From: Timema cristinae
Taxonomy: Eukaryota > Arthropoda > Insecta > Phasmatodea > Timematidae
NCBI GenBank assembly: GCA_039000515.1
Contig: JBCFYV010001001.1
Coordinates: 9,383,873-9,447,872, forward strand
Direction of reading: 5' to 3'
Length of the DNA: 64,000 nt
Shown here: positions 23,341 through 36,080 of the stretch, one piece after another
Layout: each line of letters opens with the position of its first letter
Numbering within the stretch: position 1 is the first letter of the stretch
Position numbers and translations under genes: made by a program
Notes under the pieces: model-generated
The model's input: the letters and a program-made list of their open reading frames with translations, nothing else
Told to the model about the DNA's origin: nothing
Databases searched by the model: none

Positions 23341-24793
23341 TAATTACTTTAAATATTATGCTTTTATAGTTAAACCAAAATATTCTTTTAATCTTAATTT
23401 TATCAATTCAAAAATAGTACATGCCTCATCTAATTGGATTTTTTATTTTCGAGTGAAAAGTCAAAGTCACCCGTTTTATAATAATTATGCTTATTGATTG
23501 ATATCCTTTGTATTGTGAGTTCAAATGTCTTATAACGACTGTTTTTTTAAAGTGTGATTTGAATTTGTCCTTGGGGCCCGTGATTTCTCTCCACGGGCCT
23601 GAATATATTCAATCAAATTAGTGAACTATGTCAAAATGCCACATTGCCTTGAATGTGTGTAAGAGATACCCGAAAGTTTTTCTCTCTCTTACACAATGAT
23701 ATGCAGGTGACAGATAGAAAAATGTAGCCACAGTTATAATATATAGATCAACGTATGGGATACATTTACGTCACAAACACAACAGCCTACTGCACACCTT
23801 TCTTTTGGCCCTAACCTATATTTTGTCATCTATTGTATAATTCCGAATTTTACTTTGTCTATGTTGCTGTCACTTTCAGCATTCTGAACTATATTTATTG
23901 TTAGCTTAATTTTCATTATAACGTTGGCTAACCGCTAATTTAGCTAAACATGTGAAGTAATTGAATTCAATAAATGATAAATTTCAAAATAAAAATAATG
24001 AAAGTATGTTAATTCGGTGACTTAAAAAAGTTTTTAAGACATTTTCACATATCATTTGTTTGTATGTATCTTATTGGCTGTTTAATGTAAGCTAGCCTGA
24101 CAGTAATTAACTGCAACTAATACAAGATGGTTGTATAAATAAAGTCAACTTCTTATTTAAAAGTAGGTATTGAATTTGATTCAACTTTGCATGTATTAAA
24201 GTAAGGGGATGGCAAAACAGGCCTATAAACCTTTGAGGGGCACAGGGAAAAAAGGGTGAAAGCCCTGCGTTTATCTCTTAGACAATAATAATTCCTTTCG
24301 ATTATGGTTTAAAGAAGTATTATATTTAAATTGATTAAAAAAAAAAAGCACTGCTGAAGTTATGTTATTTGAGAAAACACAAAAAGTTTTTGTACAGGAA
24401 AATGTGTTTAAAGTGACTTTCCTCCTGTTGTATTTGTCAACATATGGACTATGGTATCTTTGTAGTAGGCCTAAGCATGTCACCTATACTAAGCTAGTTC
24501 TTTCAAGTCCATTCTACTGTTTTCTTCCCAATGGGTTTACAGGCCAGTACTCTGAACGAGGTTCTAGAATCTTCCATCAACACTACATGTCCTGCTCACC
24601 ATAATCTACAAGACTTGATTATCCTAACCTTGTCTTGTGATGACTACAGGGCGTTCCGTAACCTACTCTCTTCATAAATACACAAGTTTTTTCTCGTCAT
24701 GTAAGGTAAGAGACCACACTCAAAGAACAACTGGTAAAATTATTGTTTTGTGTGTTCTGAGTTTTACATTTTTCAAACCGAGTGTTTGATTTA
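23341..24793. other. intergenic, no recognised feature
   Basis: AT-rich sequence. The overlapping open frames at 24271-24483 and 24362-24604 show no family resemblance. Confidence 0.4.
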
Positions 24794-25205
24794 GGCTGTA
24801 TCCGAATAGTCAAGTACACTTGACTTGATGCAGTCTTGATGCTTTTACACTTCTCACGGTTTTCATAGCGAAGACTGCATCAAACTATTCGAACGGCAAC
24901 ATACTTGGGCCCGCAGTGCTGCTTCCTACCGAATAACTTAGAAACTATGTAAAAGCCATCTATTAGCTCTAATGAAAACGAAATATTTGTGTAAGTCGGT
25001 GCTCAAGCAGACGAAACGATAATACTAAAACAATTGCCAGTTAAACACCGCATGGCTCGTAGCTTTCGTATCCATGGTTACCAACGCCACGAGAAGACTG
25101 CATCGGTCTAGTCCGCGACTATTCGGACAGATCTACACTTGGTCACGTGATTGCCAATGCAGCTATCAACGCCACGTCGCATAAGTAGACTATTCGGATA
25201 CAGCC
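24794..25205. mobile_element. 412-bp MITE with perfect 18-bp terminal inverted repeats
   Basis: The left end ggctgtatccgaatagtc and right end gactattcggatacagcc are perfect inverted repeats. Subterminal words such as gaagactgcatc recur inside in both halves. No coding capacity is present. The termini resemble the ggctgtgtccgaa ends known from non-autonomous Harbinger/ISL2EU-type elements; that assignment is from memory and tentative. A target-site duplication could not be fixed. Confidence 0.85.
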
Positions 25206-26160
25206 CATGTTATGTGCATCTATTACAAGTTTTTGTAAGTCATACAAATTTGGGCCTTGTGCTTGGTGTTAGATTACACATTTGATCTATTAACTGAATC
25301 CTTGGTGTAAAAGCTTATTACATTATTGGTACAAAATAATAACAAGTGGGGTCATAATATATTTTAACACCATGGATTAAATAAAACAGTTGTAGCCGCA
25401 TATAAATACCATAGGAATTGAATCCGGGCCGTCCGACTTAGTAATACTCTTAACATCTGAGATATCACGAGCCCAGAATCATTCTTCACTCATATTCTAA
25501 CGCAGAGCCTGTGACATCTGAATTTGTAGCATTAATCCCCCCTGAACCTAAGAGGACACTGTTATCTGCTAGCTCACGATCTTAGTTGATTACTCATATG
25601 TAGCAAACGACTTTCACATATGAGCAGCTCAATGGTATGATCATTTAACATACTAAGCCAGAGGTCACTGGTTCTATTCCTGTGCCCATGGAGATAGAGA
25701 TGTATAAGCTTGGTTTTTAGAAAGTAAGTAAATTCTCTGAGGCGATTAAAAAAAGATATTTGCAAACTCTAATTAAGTTAAAAGAGACCAACATTTGTTT
25801 TTTTTATTATATTCTAGAAAATGTGAACGGCACCAGCCAATCTCCAGCTCGTGACAAACCCCCTGAGTTTGTTGTGACACCATCCACATGGCGACTGATT
25901 TGCCAACAACTAAAGCTGTGTAACTCTGGCCACCCGGGTTATACACTTTAAGCAAATCAAACACAACCATCACTTTATATCTCGCATGGACATTCCCCAA
26001 CGAGGAAGAAAAACATATTGTATACCTGGGTCATTCTTGTGAAACAAGCAAATATTAGTCTCTGCTTATTAATTTTAGAGTAAAAAAAAACCTATCTTAA
26101 TGATATGAAAACATTATTCAAATTAATATATTTTATTTTTTTCGGCTAGAACATGTCCAA
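25206..26160. other. intergenic with an old SINE-like relic
   Basis: The interval 25420-25700 holds scattered words shared with family E (attcttcactcatattcta inverted; agcagctcaatggtatgatc followed by actggttctattcctgtg). The rest is AT-rich and unassigned. Confidence 0.3.
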
Positions 26161-26163
26161 AGT

Positions 26164-26732
26164 CATTGTCCTGGCCTGTCTCAACATACATTTTGTCATA
26201 ATAAAATCAGATTTACCTAATAGTTATTTAAAATATATCTAAGTGACATGTTTTCATATTTACTTCAGGCTTAGCAAAATTCTTATTTATGATTTTTTAA
26301 ATTATTGAATAACATGTATAATGTATTCCTAAACAGTTGTCTCCAAAATAATAATGATTGTCCTGGCATCTTGAGCTACATTTGCTGGTGCAATAAGAGA
26401 TGGCACCCAGCACATGTTAGCTTTTGGGATGGTTGTTAAAGTTTTGTCTTTCTGCTACTTGAGAGTGTGTGTATTATAGTTTTTTTTTATTTCCAGTTAT
26501 TTGACAATACCTAATTTGAATAGAGGTTTTGTCTATTTATGTTTTTAAATTGTCATTGTCCTGGACACTCTAGATTACTAAAGGTAAGATGAGATTTTTT
26601 CCTTCTTGTTTTAAATACTAAAATTAGCTCTACTGTTGATGTGAAAATCTTAACCATGTTTTGGGGGGAAACTTTTATTCCATGTGGAAGACTATTTCAT
26701 CATTGTCCTGGTTAGTTAGAGCCAGGATAATG
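26164..26732. repeat. recurring cattgtcctgg motif
   Basis: The 10-11-base word (c)attgtcctgg occurs at 26164, 26357, 26564 and 26701, and an inverted near-copy (ccaggataatg) at 26722. Spacings are 193, 207 and 137 bp. The intervening AT-rich sequence is not visibly repeated. Confidence 0.5.
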
Positions 26733-26876
26733 ATAAATAATTCTGCTTTATTTAAATTTTGTTTGTGAAATACTTAACTTTAGGCCTAGGTCTAATCCAA
26801 AATGGTTATTTTTCAAATTAAGCAGGTGTGTGTTAAAATTCAATCAAAACTAAAAGTTAAACTTGAGGTTATTACA

Positions 26877-27127
26877 AGGTGTACCTGGCAGTGAGGCAAT
26901 GGACTTCTGTGCTAGCGGTACGAGGTCTAATCCTCGGCCCGGCACAGATTTATATGATTGTCAAACCCTTCCTTCACCTCTGACAAGACGTATGCTAAAC
27001 ACAACTTGTGAATGTGTGGAATGACAGGCCTCCACCGCGGTTCGGATCCCCACGTTAAACTGTAGGTCCTCCATTTCATCCCACAGTAGCGTAACCCGAA
27101 CAGGCAGTAAGACGCGGTGATAATAAT
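26877..27127 (+). repeat. SINE family A, diverged copy
   Basis: The head is degraded (gtacctggcagtgaggcaat), with body words ccttcacctctgacaagacg, ccaccgcggttcgg and cagtaagacgcggtgataat. It is a long-subfamily copy. It lacks part of the segment before the 3' end (ccattacacattagc is deleted). Confidence 0.8.
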
Positions 27128-28368
27128 GTCGGGTAGCCAAAGAAGAAGTAAACAATTTATTCAACCTATAAAAATGTAAGCTTATTCATTTTTAGTCTTT
27201 TAACTCAAAATAATGATCGGTGACCCAAATCGTGGGAAAAAAAACTAAATGCTACAGGCTGTTTCTGTGGAGCCTCTTCCTGGCACAGCAAAAAAAAAAA
27301 AAACGAAGAGCACAAGCCTACAGAACTCAAAGAAAGAGATTAGCTTTAAGACCAACCCTAAAATTCTCTTCCAGCTTATTGTATAATCTCAAATGTTCCA
27401 TCCCCTGAAGATCCTAACAATTTAGTTTCATACCTGTGTGTGGACATCTGGCCCTTCTCAAAAATGAGTTTTTGCTGAAGATGAACTAGAGCTCCAATCT
27501 CTTTCTGGGCAAACTTTCATAGCTTAAATAGAGGTGATCTTAGCATACTAAGTCCAAGGAACTGGCCTTCTTCTCAATGACTATCGAACACTTCTTTAGT
27601 ATTGGCAGCCACATAGCTTAGATAGTTTTATTACAGGATCTTAAGTATTTAATATGGTAGATTCTTTCCGAGTTCCAATACTAGACACACTCAATGAATG
27701 TACATCAATGTGTCTACCTACCAATATTACTAGAGAGTGTCCTCACAATAAGCATCCAATTTAATTGCTTATTTTCAATAAATTTAACTAAGATTAATAT
27801 CATTGCTGTAGTTTCACTCTCATAATAGAAGTCCTTCCAATTTGTGTACATTTGCTCATTAAGAGCACACTGTCTCAGTTTTAAAATTGCTAGCACTCTA
27901 CTTTTCTAGCAGATTAAGTTCTAAATACATATATCCAGGTCGATCTCCCCAGAGGTAAATTAATATAGTCTTATTCAAATATTGGGTATACATGTTAAAA
28001 GCAATAGACAGAACTCAAGTTATATTCTTTTATTATGGTTACAACCTACAAATTTTTTTTATTACATTTCTAGAGATTAAAAAAAAAAAGTTCCATTTCC
28101 ACCAACTTGGAACTAAATAATAACAGTTTTATACACCTTATATTTGGAAGGTGCTAATTACTAAACAGATTACGGTAAGTATCTATGATAGGCAAATACA
28201 ACTCTCAAGAGATACACCAACTTTGACACAGTTCTGAACTGTACCATGTAATGATTAAAGGAAATATATCCAATCCTAAAGCGTAAAGAACACCCAACTA
28301 GGATCTGAACAGGGCGCATTGAAAATTGAAAATTTGACACAAACAATAATGTTGTAGGTCTCTACTAT
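27128..28368. other. intergenic, no recognised feature
   Basis: AT-rich. A poly-A run at 27290 inside a modestly GC-richer patch could be the tail of an unrecognised retrosequence. No gene is supported. Confidence 0.4.
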
Positions 28369-28656
28369 TTACAGTACATCCCCTCTAACTATATGGCAAC
28401 TGTGCTCGTCTGTGTGTGACACAGCCTCACATATGAGTGACTCAACTATTAGCCAGAATGTGGCAATAATAGACACAATATAACACTCTACAGCCGAGTC
28501 CGTGTGTGTTGCTTCAGTGATAATTATGTCCATTAATGTGGAAGACAGAGGTCTTAGGTTCCACATCCTGTGACGTTTCTCAGATAATGGTGCTGCTGTA
28601 AACAATTTGATTTCATCAAATGTTCTGCAATACGCTGCACTGGATTTTCCCATCAC
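28369..28656 (-). CDS. candidate exon of an unrecognised minus-strand gene
   Basis: On the minus strand a good acceptor (tgtgtttcag|gtgatg) opens an exon whose first ATG (28651-28653) starts a 94-residue frame beginning MGKSSAAYCRTFDEIKLFT and ending at taa. The first third looks coding-like; the later part contains a hydrophobic run (VSIIATFWLIVESLI). A matching donor lies 1.5 kb upstream at 30193. No protein family is recognised. It may be a small gene, a non-coding transcript, or coincidence. Confidence 0.3.
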   Translation of the reverse strand: MMGKSSAAYCRTFDEIKLFTAAPLSEKRHRMWNLRPLSSTLMDIIITEATHTDSAVECYIVSIIATFWLIVESLICEAVSHTDEHSCHIVRGDVL

Positions 28657-29034
28657 CTGAAACACATACAATGAGTGGTAAATGTATTCCTCATACTCCC
28701 ATCAATATTGTTTTAGCAAAATTTATCTTAAAACTATCTAGGAAGTTAATGTCATTTTTTTTAACCGACTTATGATTTTTGGTAATCCCATACTTTCTGG
28801 CTGGTTATATTAGCATAGGACCTATAAACTAATAACTTAAATCTAGAAAAGAAAAATTATCAGCCAATCTGGGGCCCTTAGCTCAGTAGACAGACACGCT
28901 AGCGATTATTCTATGGTGTCAGACACTTAAATCTGAATTTTATTGCACGAGCACATTTGCTTGGGAATATAATTATGTATTCATATATATATATATTTTT
29001 ACTAATCAATCATGATCTTTTTACTACATATCTA

Positions 29035-29165
29035 TGTATTAATTACACTAATGCAACCGAATTTGCATGGAGGGAGAGTTTAAAACTATTTAAGAAAAAC
29101 CACCTGGATTGATCCTCGATCTCGTCTTCGGCAGTCTAGTCTCTAAACACTAGCATGCTTCTCGA
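29035..29165 (-). repeat. degenerate family-B-like SINE
   Basis: The words gaatttgcatggagggagag and aagaaaaaccacctggattg, with a diverged head, follow the family-B order on the minus strand. The copy lies in the putative intron of the minus-strand candidate. Confidence 0.5.
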
Positions 29166-30192
29166 CAGCCTTACATTTAATGTTTGGAACATTCAACTAA
29201 ACACGCTTTTAAGTAGAGCATAGGGTGTATAAAAGGTAACTGTATTTATCTTACACTTCACCAGGTGCTACAAAATAAAAAAAAAAGCTACCTACTAACA
29301 ATTCAAACCTAATAACTACTTGATGTGGTAGAAAATTGAATTTACTTGCTATATTTCAAAATGGATTTATTTTGACACAACAATGTAATGGCTTATTTGA
29401 GAATTACAATTTGGCTGGCATGTTAAAGAATCTAAAAGGGTTGAGGAAGGGGGTAGTAACAAGAAAATTGAGGGGGAAAAAAAAAAACTACCAGATTTTC
29501 AAAATAGTGGTAGTGGAAAATGTGTCAAAGGAGCCTCAAAATTCCTATGATGGAATAATAGCTAAGTCTAATCTAAGAGAGACATTAAACAAATAACCAA
29601 TTTACTCATATAGCTTGATGAATCTATGATTTTTGGAAAACCATAAGTATATTCTTTAATTTACTTTGTTTCCATAACAAAATATAGCATTTTCACAGGT
29701 TGTCATGAAATCTTTTTGCCACATTTTGTTATTAGCTAGGCGTATATTTATATAGCCAATATTAAGTGTATGATGTGGTTTCTTTAATAGAGCCCTCTAA
29801 ATATTTTACATTTATATGGGCACATTTTTACTACTGGACACGCCAAGGGAAACAGGAGAGTCGCATCACACTTTTTACTAAAATGTGGTAATGCTCTTAT
29901 GGTATTATGACCATACAATCTGTTTATGGAATAAATCTAATTAATGACTGCCATAGCTACAAAGCAGAATAAAAGAAAAAGTTTTTTTGTTCATGGTTAT
30001 TATCAGAACCAAACAAGTCCTACAAATAGATTATCTTAGCCAACTTTAGTTTTATTTTCCTAATTTAATAGATAAATTGACTCAACTATAAATATACATC
30101 AATACTTGTAATTTAAATAACCACGTCTAGCTGAAGCCGATTCATGAATTATATTATTTGGAAGCTACAAAGAAATTTAGTACTCTACTCAC

Positions 30193-30290
30193 CTGATAAA
30201 TACACCTCAAAGCGTATAGCTCTTGAACTGTCAGAAAGCGCTGACGGCCAATACTCTTACACAACGTTCCACCTCGAGCCGATCAAATGG
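30193..30290 (-). other. candidate 5' exon of the minus-strand transcription unit
   Basis: A strong donor (tttatcag|gtgagt on the minus strand) ends a GC-richer segment. The frame compatible with the exon at 28656 is open for about 30 codons (QRFLTVQELYALRCIYQ) but has an in-frame stop upstream and no ATG, so the segment is most likely 5' untranslated. Its upstream part is partly duplicated at about 31100-31250. Confidence 0.25.
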
Positions 30291-31250
30291 GACCATTACT
30301 AGTAGATGACGTCAACCTGCAAACACACATAGCTTTCGCCTCAGTTATATTATTTTATCTCCCTCTTCCAAAATAAATATAAACGAACTCAAACTGCAAG
30401 AATAAGTGTGGTTTTGTTTTCGTAACATCACTTCCTAATAGGTTGTGCTAGGAATGAGGTTTAATTTAGAGGATGGAAACAAACTACCTCTCCTCGAAGG
30501 ATTAGGGTTCGAATCCCGGTTCTCTCTTTTCATTCCACAAACGCGTGCTAATTTTTTTACCAATGGAACAAAAAAGTGAAGTAAAACGTTGGTATTTTGA
30601 TAGGAGTCCTATACGAAAATAAAACCCTTGGGTTCCTTATGACAGCGTTGTTCAATCCTAAAAGATATTGTACAGTAAGTTTGGTCCCTAGCTATTTCGT
30701 TTTATTTGATCAACCTGCTATAGAAAAAGGACTAGGAACTAAACACACACCAATCACCTATTTGAATGAACTTAAACTAAACACACAAATATTTGAATGA
30801 ACTTTTACTTGAACTAAACACAAACCAATTCACCTATTTGAATGAACTTAACTAAATCAATCACCTTGAAAACAAAACTCCAACGAATTATTGATGCAAC
30901 ACCACAAATAATTATATTTAAATCGTAAATTAAATAACCTGAAAACAAAACGTCCAGCGATTATTGCATGCAACCCCAAAATTAGATTATTTTACGAACC
31001 TGATATTCGTGAAGTACAACCATCACAAAATGGCTACCACATACCCAACAAACTTTAACGCGTGCAGCTCTCGAGAGAACTTTCTTCAAACTGAAGTAAC
31101 TCTCGCATCGGCCCATAGTCTTACCCAACGATCAACATACGTTTGTAGTTAGATTACGAATGAGCCGATCAAATGGGACTACTACTACTCCCAACTTCAA
31201 CACACACATACATACCTTTCACCTCAGCTATATTATCTATATTTCCCCAC
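30255..31250. repeat. diverged direct duplication flanking 30.8 kb
   Basis: The words gagccgatcaaatgggac, an acacacata run and cctcag(t/c)tatattat occur in the same order at about 30275-30350 and 31160-31235. Between them aactaaacacac and ttgaatgaactt are also repeated several times (30755-30860). This looks like a local duplication of about 900 bp with later decay. Confidence 0.55.
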
Positions 31251-31307
31251 CCCCCTACGTGCCACGGAACCAAAATGGGCCAGTCCCCCAGTCATTATTC
31301 AACCGTC

Positions 31308-31335
31308 CTCGCACAGGGAAAAAACCCTGTGCGAG
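31308..31335. other. perfect 11-bp hairpin with A6 loop
   Basis: Arms ctcgcacaggg (31308-31318) and ccctgtgcgag (31325-31335) are separated by six A. It lies just before the tRNA-like segment at 31349-31424 and may be part of that repeat. There is no T tract, so it is not a terminator. Confidence 0.6.
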
Positions 31336-31348
31336 AATAGTAAAATCC

Positions 31349-31424
31349 TGCCTGGGCCGGGAATCGAACCCGGGACCCTTGGCTTCGCAAGTAGGTGCAC
31401 TCTACTTACTCTACCAAACAGGCG
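31349..31424 (-). repeat. tRNA-like segment, probably a SINE head
   Basis: On the minus strand the T arm is perfect (ccgggttcgattcccgg) and five of seven acceptor pairs form (gcctg with caggc). The anticodon stem does not pair properly and the D arm is irregular. It is more likely a SINE-derived tRNA head than a working tRNA. Confidence 0.5.
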
Positions 31425-31513
31425 GACGAGAGATTGAAGAATTTTTACAATTCGTTAACGATGCGATGGTATCTTTCTTAACTAATAATATTGAATTAAT
31501 AGAATTTGTATAA

Positions 31514-33579
31514 GCATTTAAACCCCTATCTCGCCGCCATTGACAGACTATCCCAATACCTTTAATGATGTGTAAGTAGATAATAGCTCAGTGATAGCGC
31601 GTTCTGAATTTAAACGCATGGCAAATTATTTTGTTAATTCAATCTTAAAGAACAAGCCAACAAGCGCTTCTTTTTGTTGTAGTTTACTTTTGAAAAATCA
31701 AACAATGTTTGAGTAATTTTGGAGGGAGTTAAAATCCTAATCGAATTTAAAGTTGTATTTTATAATCCAAGTCTATATTTTAACAGGACTTTTTTTTACA
31801 TCGACACTGGTGTTCTTGTCGTCTATGGATTCGATAATTTTAGTTGGTATGGCCGCTGACCAAAAGAGGGTGGAGGGGTGGAGCCCCAGCCAAACCTTTA
31901 ATTACCATGATGCTAAATAAAAAAAAAACAGTATGTGTGTTAATATAATGCTACTGATAATGTGGTAGGTTTCTACAATGCAATGGATCTAAAAAAACTA
32001 CTGGTTCAGTTGAGGAATGTAATACATTTCTGTACTATACCACATACCAGTCGAACATTTGACAACATAACCTGTGAGTTTATAAAATTACCATCACCCA
32101 CCGGTGATTAATTATCTATACTTTAGTCAGCATGCATTAGGATTTTATAAAACCACCAGTAAAATATTATGTAGAATTATTTTTTCTTTGATGGTTTTCC
32201 ACTCTCTACCAGACACGTTTCCTCTCTATATTAAATCTTTATCTAAAATCCATTAGCATAATAAGTACAAATGTTTGTAACCTGAACGGATAGAAATTTG
32301 TGCTTAAAAAAAATCCCGAGAGGGTAGATAATGAAGGGTGTCCAAAGCCCGGATATTCTGATTCAGACTTATACTCTCCACACCCACTTTGTCTAAATTT
32401 GACCATTTTCATTCCTACCTCGTGTGCTGGACTTTTTTACTTACTCAAAGTAAAAAAGGTTTGTAGGGAATTCCAACATAAGTTCAGACGTTTTGTGATT
32501 TTTGTTTTAAATATTGAGCTCAATTCCTTTTTTTTAGAGACCTGAACCACTTTTTTTTTATGACTTCGGTGACAAAATTTATTAGTGCCCATACTTTCAC
32601 CGATTATGTTTTATATATCTAGGAACCATATTAAAAAAAAAAAGCGGGACAAAAATATTTATTTAACATGCCATGTGTAATATATGTTTAGAAAAATAAA
32701 AGAGATTTATTTTAGCACGACGTCTTATTAATATTCAGGTTTTAGGAAAATCTATCTATACCGACCGGGCCACCGCCGTCAGCGATGATAGTGCCAACAA
32801 TTGCGGATAGAGGGTGTAATATGGTCAGCAACGAACCCACCGACCGATAATCAAAGCGTTCTACACTAATTCTTTATTAAATTAGTTCCTCATTTGTCCA
32901 CACGAAGCTGAGCTCTCTTGATTAACAAAATTATATTTTTATTTTAAAATAAATATGTTTGGTGGCCTCCTCCAATAATTTCACGGCTTTATACAAATAC
33001 TAAAAAATTTAAAATGATTTATCAATACATTTCAAAATAATTGTTTTATATCAATAAAAATTATAATGTAAATTCTTATAGTTCTTTTTAACAAAGGTTT
33101 GTTTATTAACACTAAAATTAAAAACTCTATTGTACATATATTTAAACCTAATATAGATAGTTTGACACATTAGCTCAACCGATAGCGTGTCATTCTGTCG
33201 AGCTTAACATACTGGATTCTAACCCCAACATTGCCGAACATTTTAATCTTTGATTTACGGATGAGGCCTGGCTGTTGGGTTCGTTCAAGATTTATATTTA
33301 GTGTGCTGTGGTGAAGTTTTTATATCAGAATTTATCAGATTTACATTCACATTACAACGGTACTCAGTAATATTAATTCGCCTAATACAAAAACGTAAAG
33401 AAAGCTAATAAAGCATTAACTGAGAAAAGCTGTAAAGCTTATAATAAATAGTAAATGTATGAAAGCACATTTTAATTTATTTGATGCTTTTTAATTTTGA
33501 TATAAATGCCTGTAAAAAATATAGCTGAGTGTGCTCTTACGTAAAAGTTTATACTATTGGTAGCTCTTTTGTTCCTTCT
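31514..33579. other. intergenic with an old SINE fragment
   Basis: A fragment at about 32180-32291 (gatggttttccactctctac, then ccattagcataataagtaca and cctgaacggatag) is a diverged family-B 3' half. The rest is AT-rich and unassigned; a weak tRNA-like word lies at 33170. Confidence 0.4.
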
Positions 33580-33590
33580 AAATTGTTTTA

Positions 33591-33862
33591 GGGTGACCTG
33601 GTGGTCTAGGGGTAAGGTGTCAGACTACTGTACTGGGGTCCGGGGTTCAATCCTCAGTCCCGGCACAAATTTATCTGATTACCAAACCCTTCCTTCACCT
33701 CTGACAAGACATCTTGTGAATGTGGGGAATGACAGACCTCCACCGTGGTTCGGATTTCACGTTAAACTGTAGGTCCTTCATTTCATCTCACAATCACCCT
33801 ACCATTACATTTTAGCGTAGTGCGTATAACCCGAACGGGTAGTAAGACGCGGTGATAATAAT
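33591..33862 (+). repeat. SINE family A, full copy with tripled flank
   Basis: The intact head (ggtgacctggtggtctaggg) has box B ggggttcaatcctcag, with the full body and a tail of (aat)n. The flank aaattgttttag occurs at 33580-33591, 33863-33874 and again at 33894-33905. Between the last two lies a second miniature SINE tail (atgcggtgctaataataat). It is a short-subfamily copy. Confidence 0.93.
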
Positions 33863-33905
33863 AAATTGTTTTAGATGCGGTGCTAATAATAATAAATTGT
33901 TTTAG

Positions 33906-34623
<718 letters not shown>

Positions 34624-34789
34624 CCTTTTGTTATAAAATAGTAAACATGCTAAAAAAATGATAATTTCACAAATACTATTCAATTAATCTACTTACGCCA
34701 TTTAAACTACTAATTCGTATACATTTGACTTTTAATTTATGGATTAAATATTCAAGCTATTATAGTTGTTAAATATGGCTATAGCTTTA

Positions 34790-35020
34790 TTTAACATTCT
34801 TTAAATTGAAAAATGACACCTAGACACAGGAATCGAACCTGGCACCCTTAGATTAGTACGCCAAACTTATACTATTCCATTACTATTATTATATTTTCCC
34901 ACTAAGCTATCCACTGAAATGAGCATGGGGTGACTCCTGGATATATCAGTGGTAAAAGCATTTGAGTTTTTAGCAAAAGGTCCCGGGTTCAATTTCTGTA
35001 TACATGTGGAATTTTTCAAT
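34790..35020. repeat. tRNA-like SINE relics, facing pair
   Basis: At 34805-34850 a minus-strand tRNA-like word is visible (ggaatcgaacctggcaccct). At 34940-35005 a plus-strand one is visible (ggatatatcagtggtaaaag, then gtcccgggttcaatttctg). Both are degraded. Confidence 0.4.
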
Positions 35021-35184
35021 ATATTTAGATACGGCTGCAGACATAATAGTTTGTCTATTTACTCCATCATGATATGCGCATTTGTACTATTGACAGAATA
35101 AAGCCTTACCGAGTGGAAGGTGGGTTGCTTTATCTGATTGCTCGTGATCTTAATTGACCGCTCATTTGTAGTTGACGATTACCA

Positions 35185-35320
35185 CACGTCCATCACAGAT
35201 TCTGTCTTAAATTATGAGTGAAGAATGACCCTGTGCACGGGATCAAATCTGGATAGCTCAATGACTAGAGCATTGGAGTAATAAGCCGAAGGTTCGATTC
35301 CCTAGTCCAGATGTAATTTT
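35185..35320 (+). repeat. tRNA-like SINE, family E
   Basis: The order cacacgtccatcacagattc, atgagtgaagaatgaccctg, ggatagctcaatgactagag and gaaggttcgattccctagtc matches the copy at 2418-2575. Upstream words (ctcgtgatcttaattgac) also recur near 25570, so the full element probably begins at about 35140. Confidence 0.55.
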
Positions 35321-35639
35321 ACAATTTAAATAAATAATATATTTTAGTCGTACCTTGACTGAAAAAAAAAACCCATGACGGTTGGATTAAAAATTTCAGT
35401 CAAAATTTAAAGGCAACATATTTGTCTAAAATCTAGTATTTATTATAGACAAACACGTATCAACATCACTTTAATGAAGAATTATAGCGCTCTTTCAACT
35501 TATTATTTCAATTACTCATAACTTTACTATACTATTGTTTTATTTATTATTATAAAATAGGTATTTATAGAAAAAAAGACTGCTTAAGATAGGAATGTAC
35601 GGCACGCGATAAAAGGTGTTTTTGCGGAATTTATAACTA

Positions 35640-35910
35640 GACCTATTTTTCAAAAATAAAAATGCCCCCAGTATAAACATGGAATTTAAATTTCTTCACA
35701 TTGTGACAATGGTTGAATATACATAACATCAGTATAGCGACGTTATATGAGACACTTTTTAAATGAAGATAAAAAGTTGTCTTTAAATTCAGGATACCCT
35801 TTACAGATATTCAAGAACTATTGATATCACCCCTTTGTTTCTACTGCAGATTTTTTTTTAAGTATTACTATAAAAATACTGACATTTTTTTCGCCTCCTC
35901 TACACTTCCA
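35640..35910. mobile_element. decayed foldback element
   Basis: The layout resembles the palindrome at 37.7 kb: an outer AT-rich arm, gttgaatata in the left half, and gatattcaagaactattgat in the right half around a centre near 35750. The arms are heavily mutated. Confidence 0.4.
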
Positions 35911-35939
35911 CCTGAAAACGTGGTAATCCTTCTTGATCA

Positions 35940-36060
35940 ACTTTTAAACATTGTCGGGTGCACTGAGAGGGTGGTTTTCTAAATGGTTTCCATTCTACTT
36001 TCACGAAAATATGGGTGAATTTCCTCTCAGTTAAACCTCCTAATGTTTAGACCATTAGTG
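35940..36060 (+). repeat. family-B-like SINE fragment
   Basis: Body words gtcgggtgcactgagagggt and ggttttctaaatggtttcca are present without the head. It precedes the next family-B copy. Confidence 0.5.
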
Positions 36061-36080
36061 CAATTAGTACATAGATAGTA

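Noticed and set aside
31349..31424. Functional tRNA gene
   Set aside because: T arm and part of the acceptor pair, but the anticodon stem does not; the many similar tRNA-like heads in the window favour a SINE.
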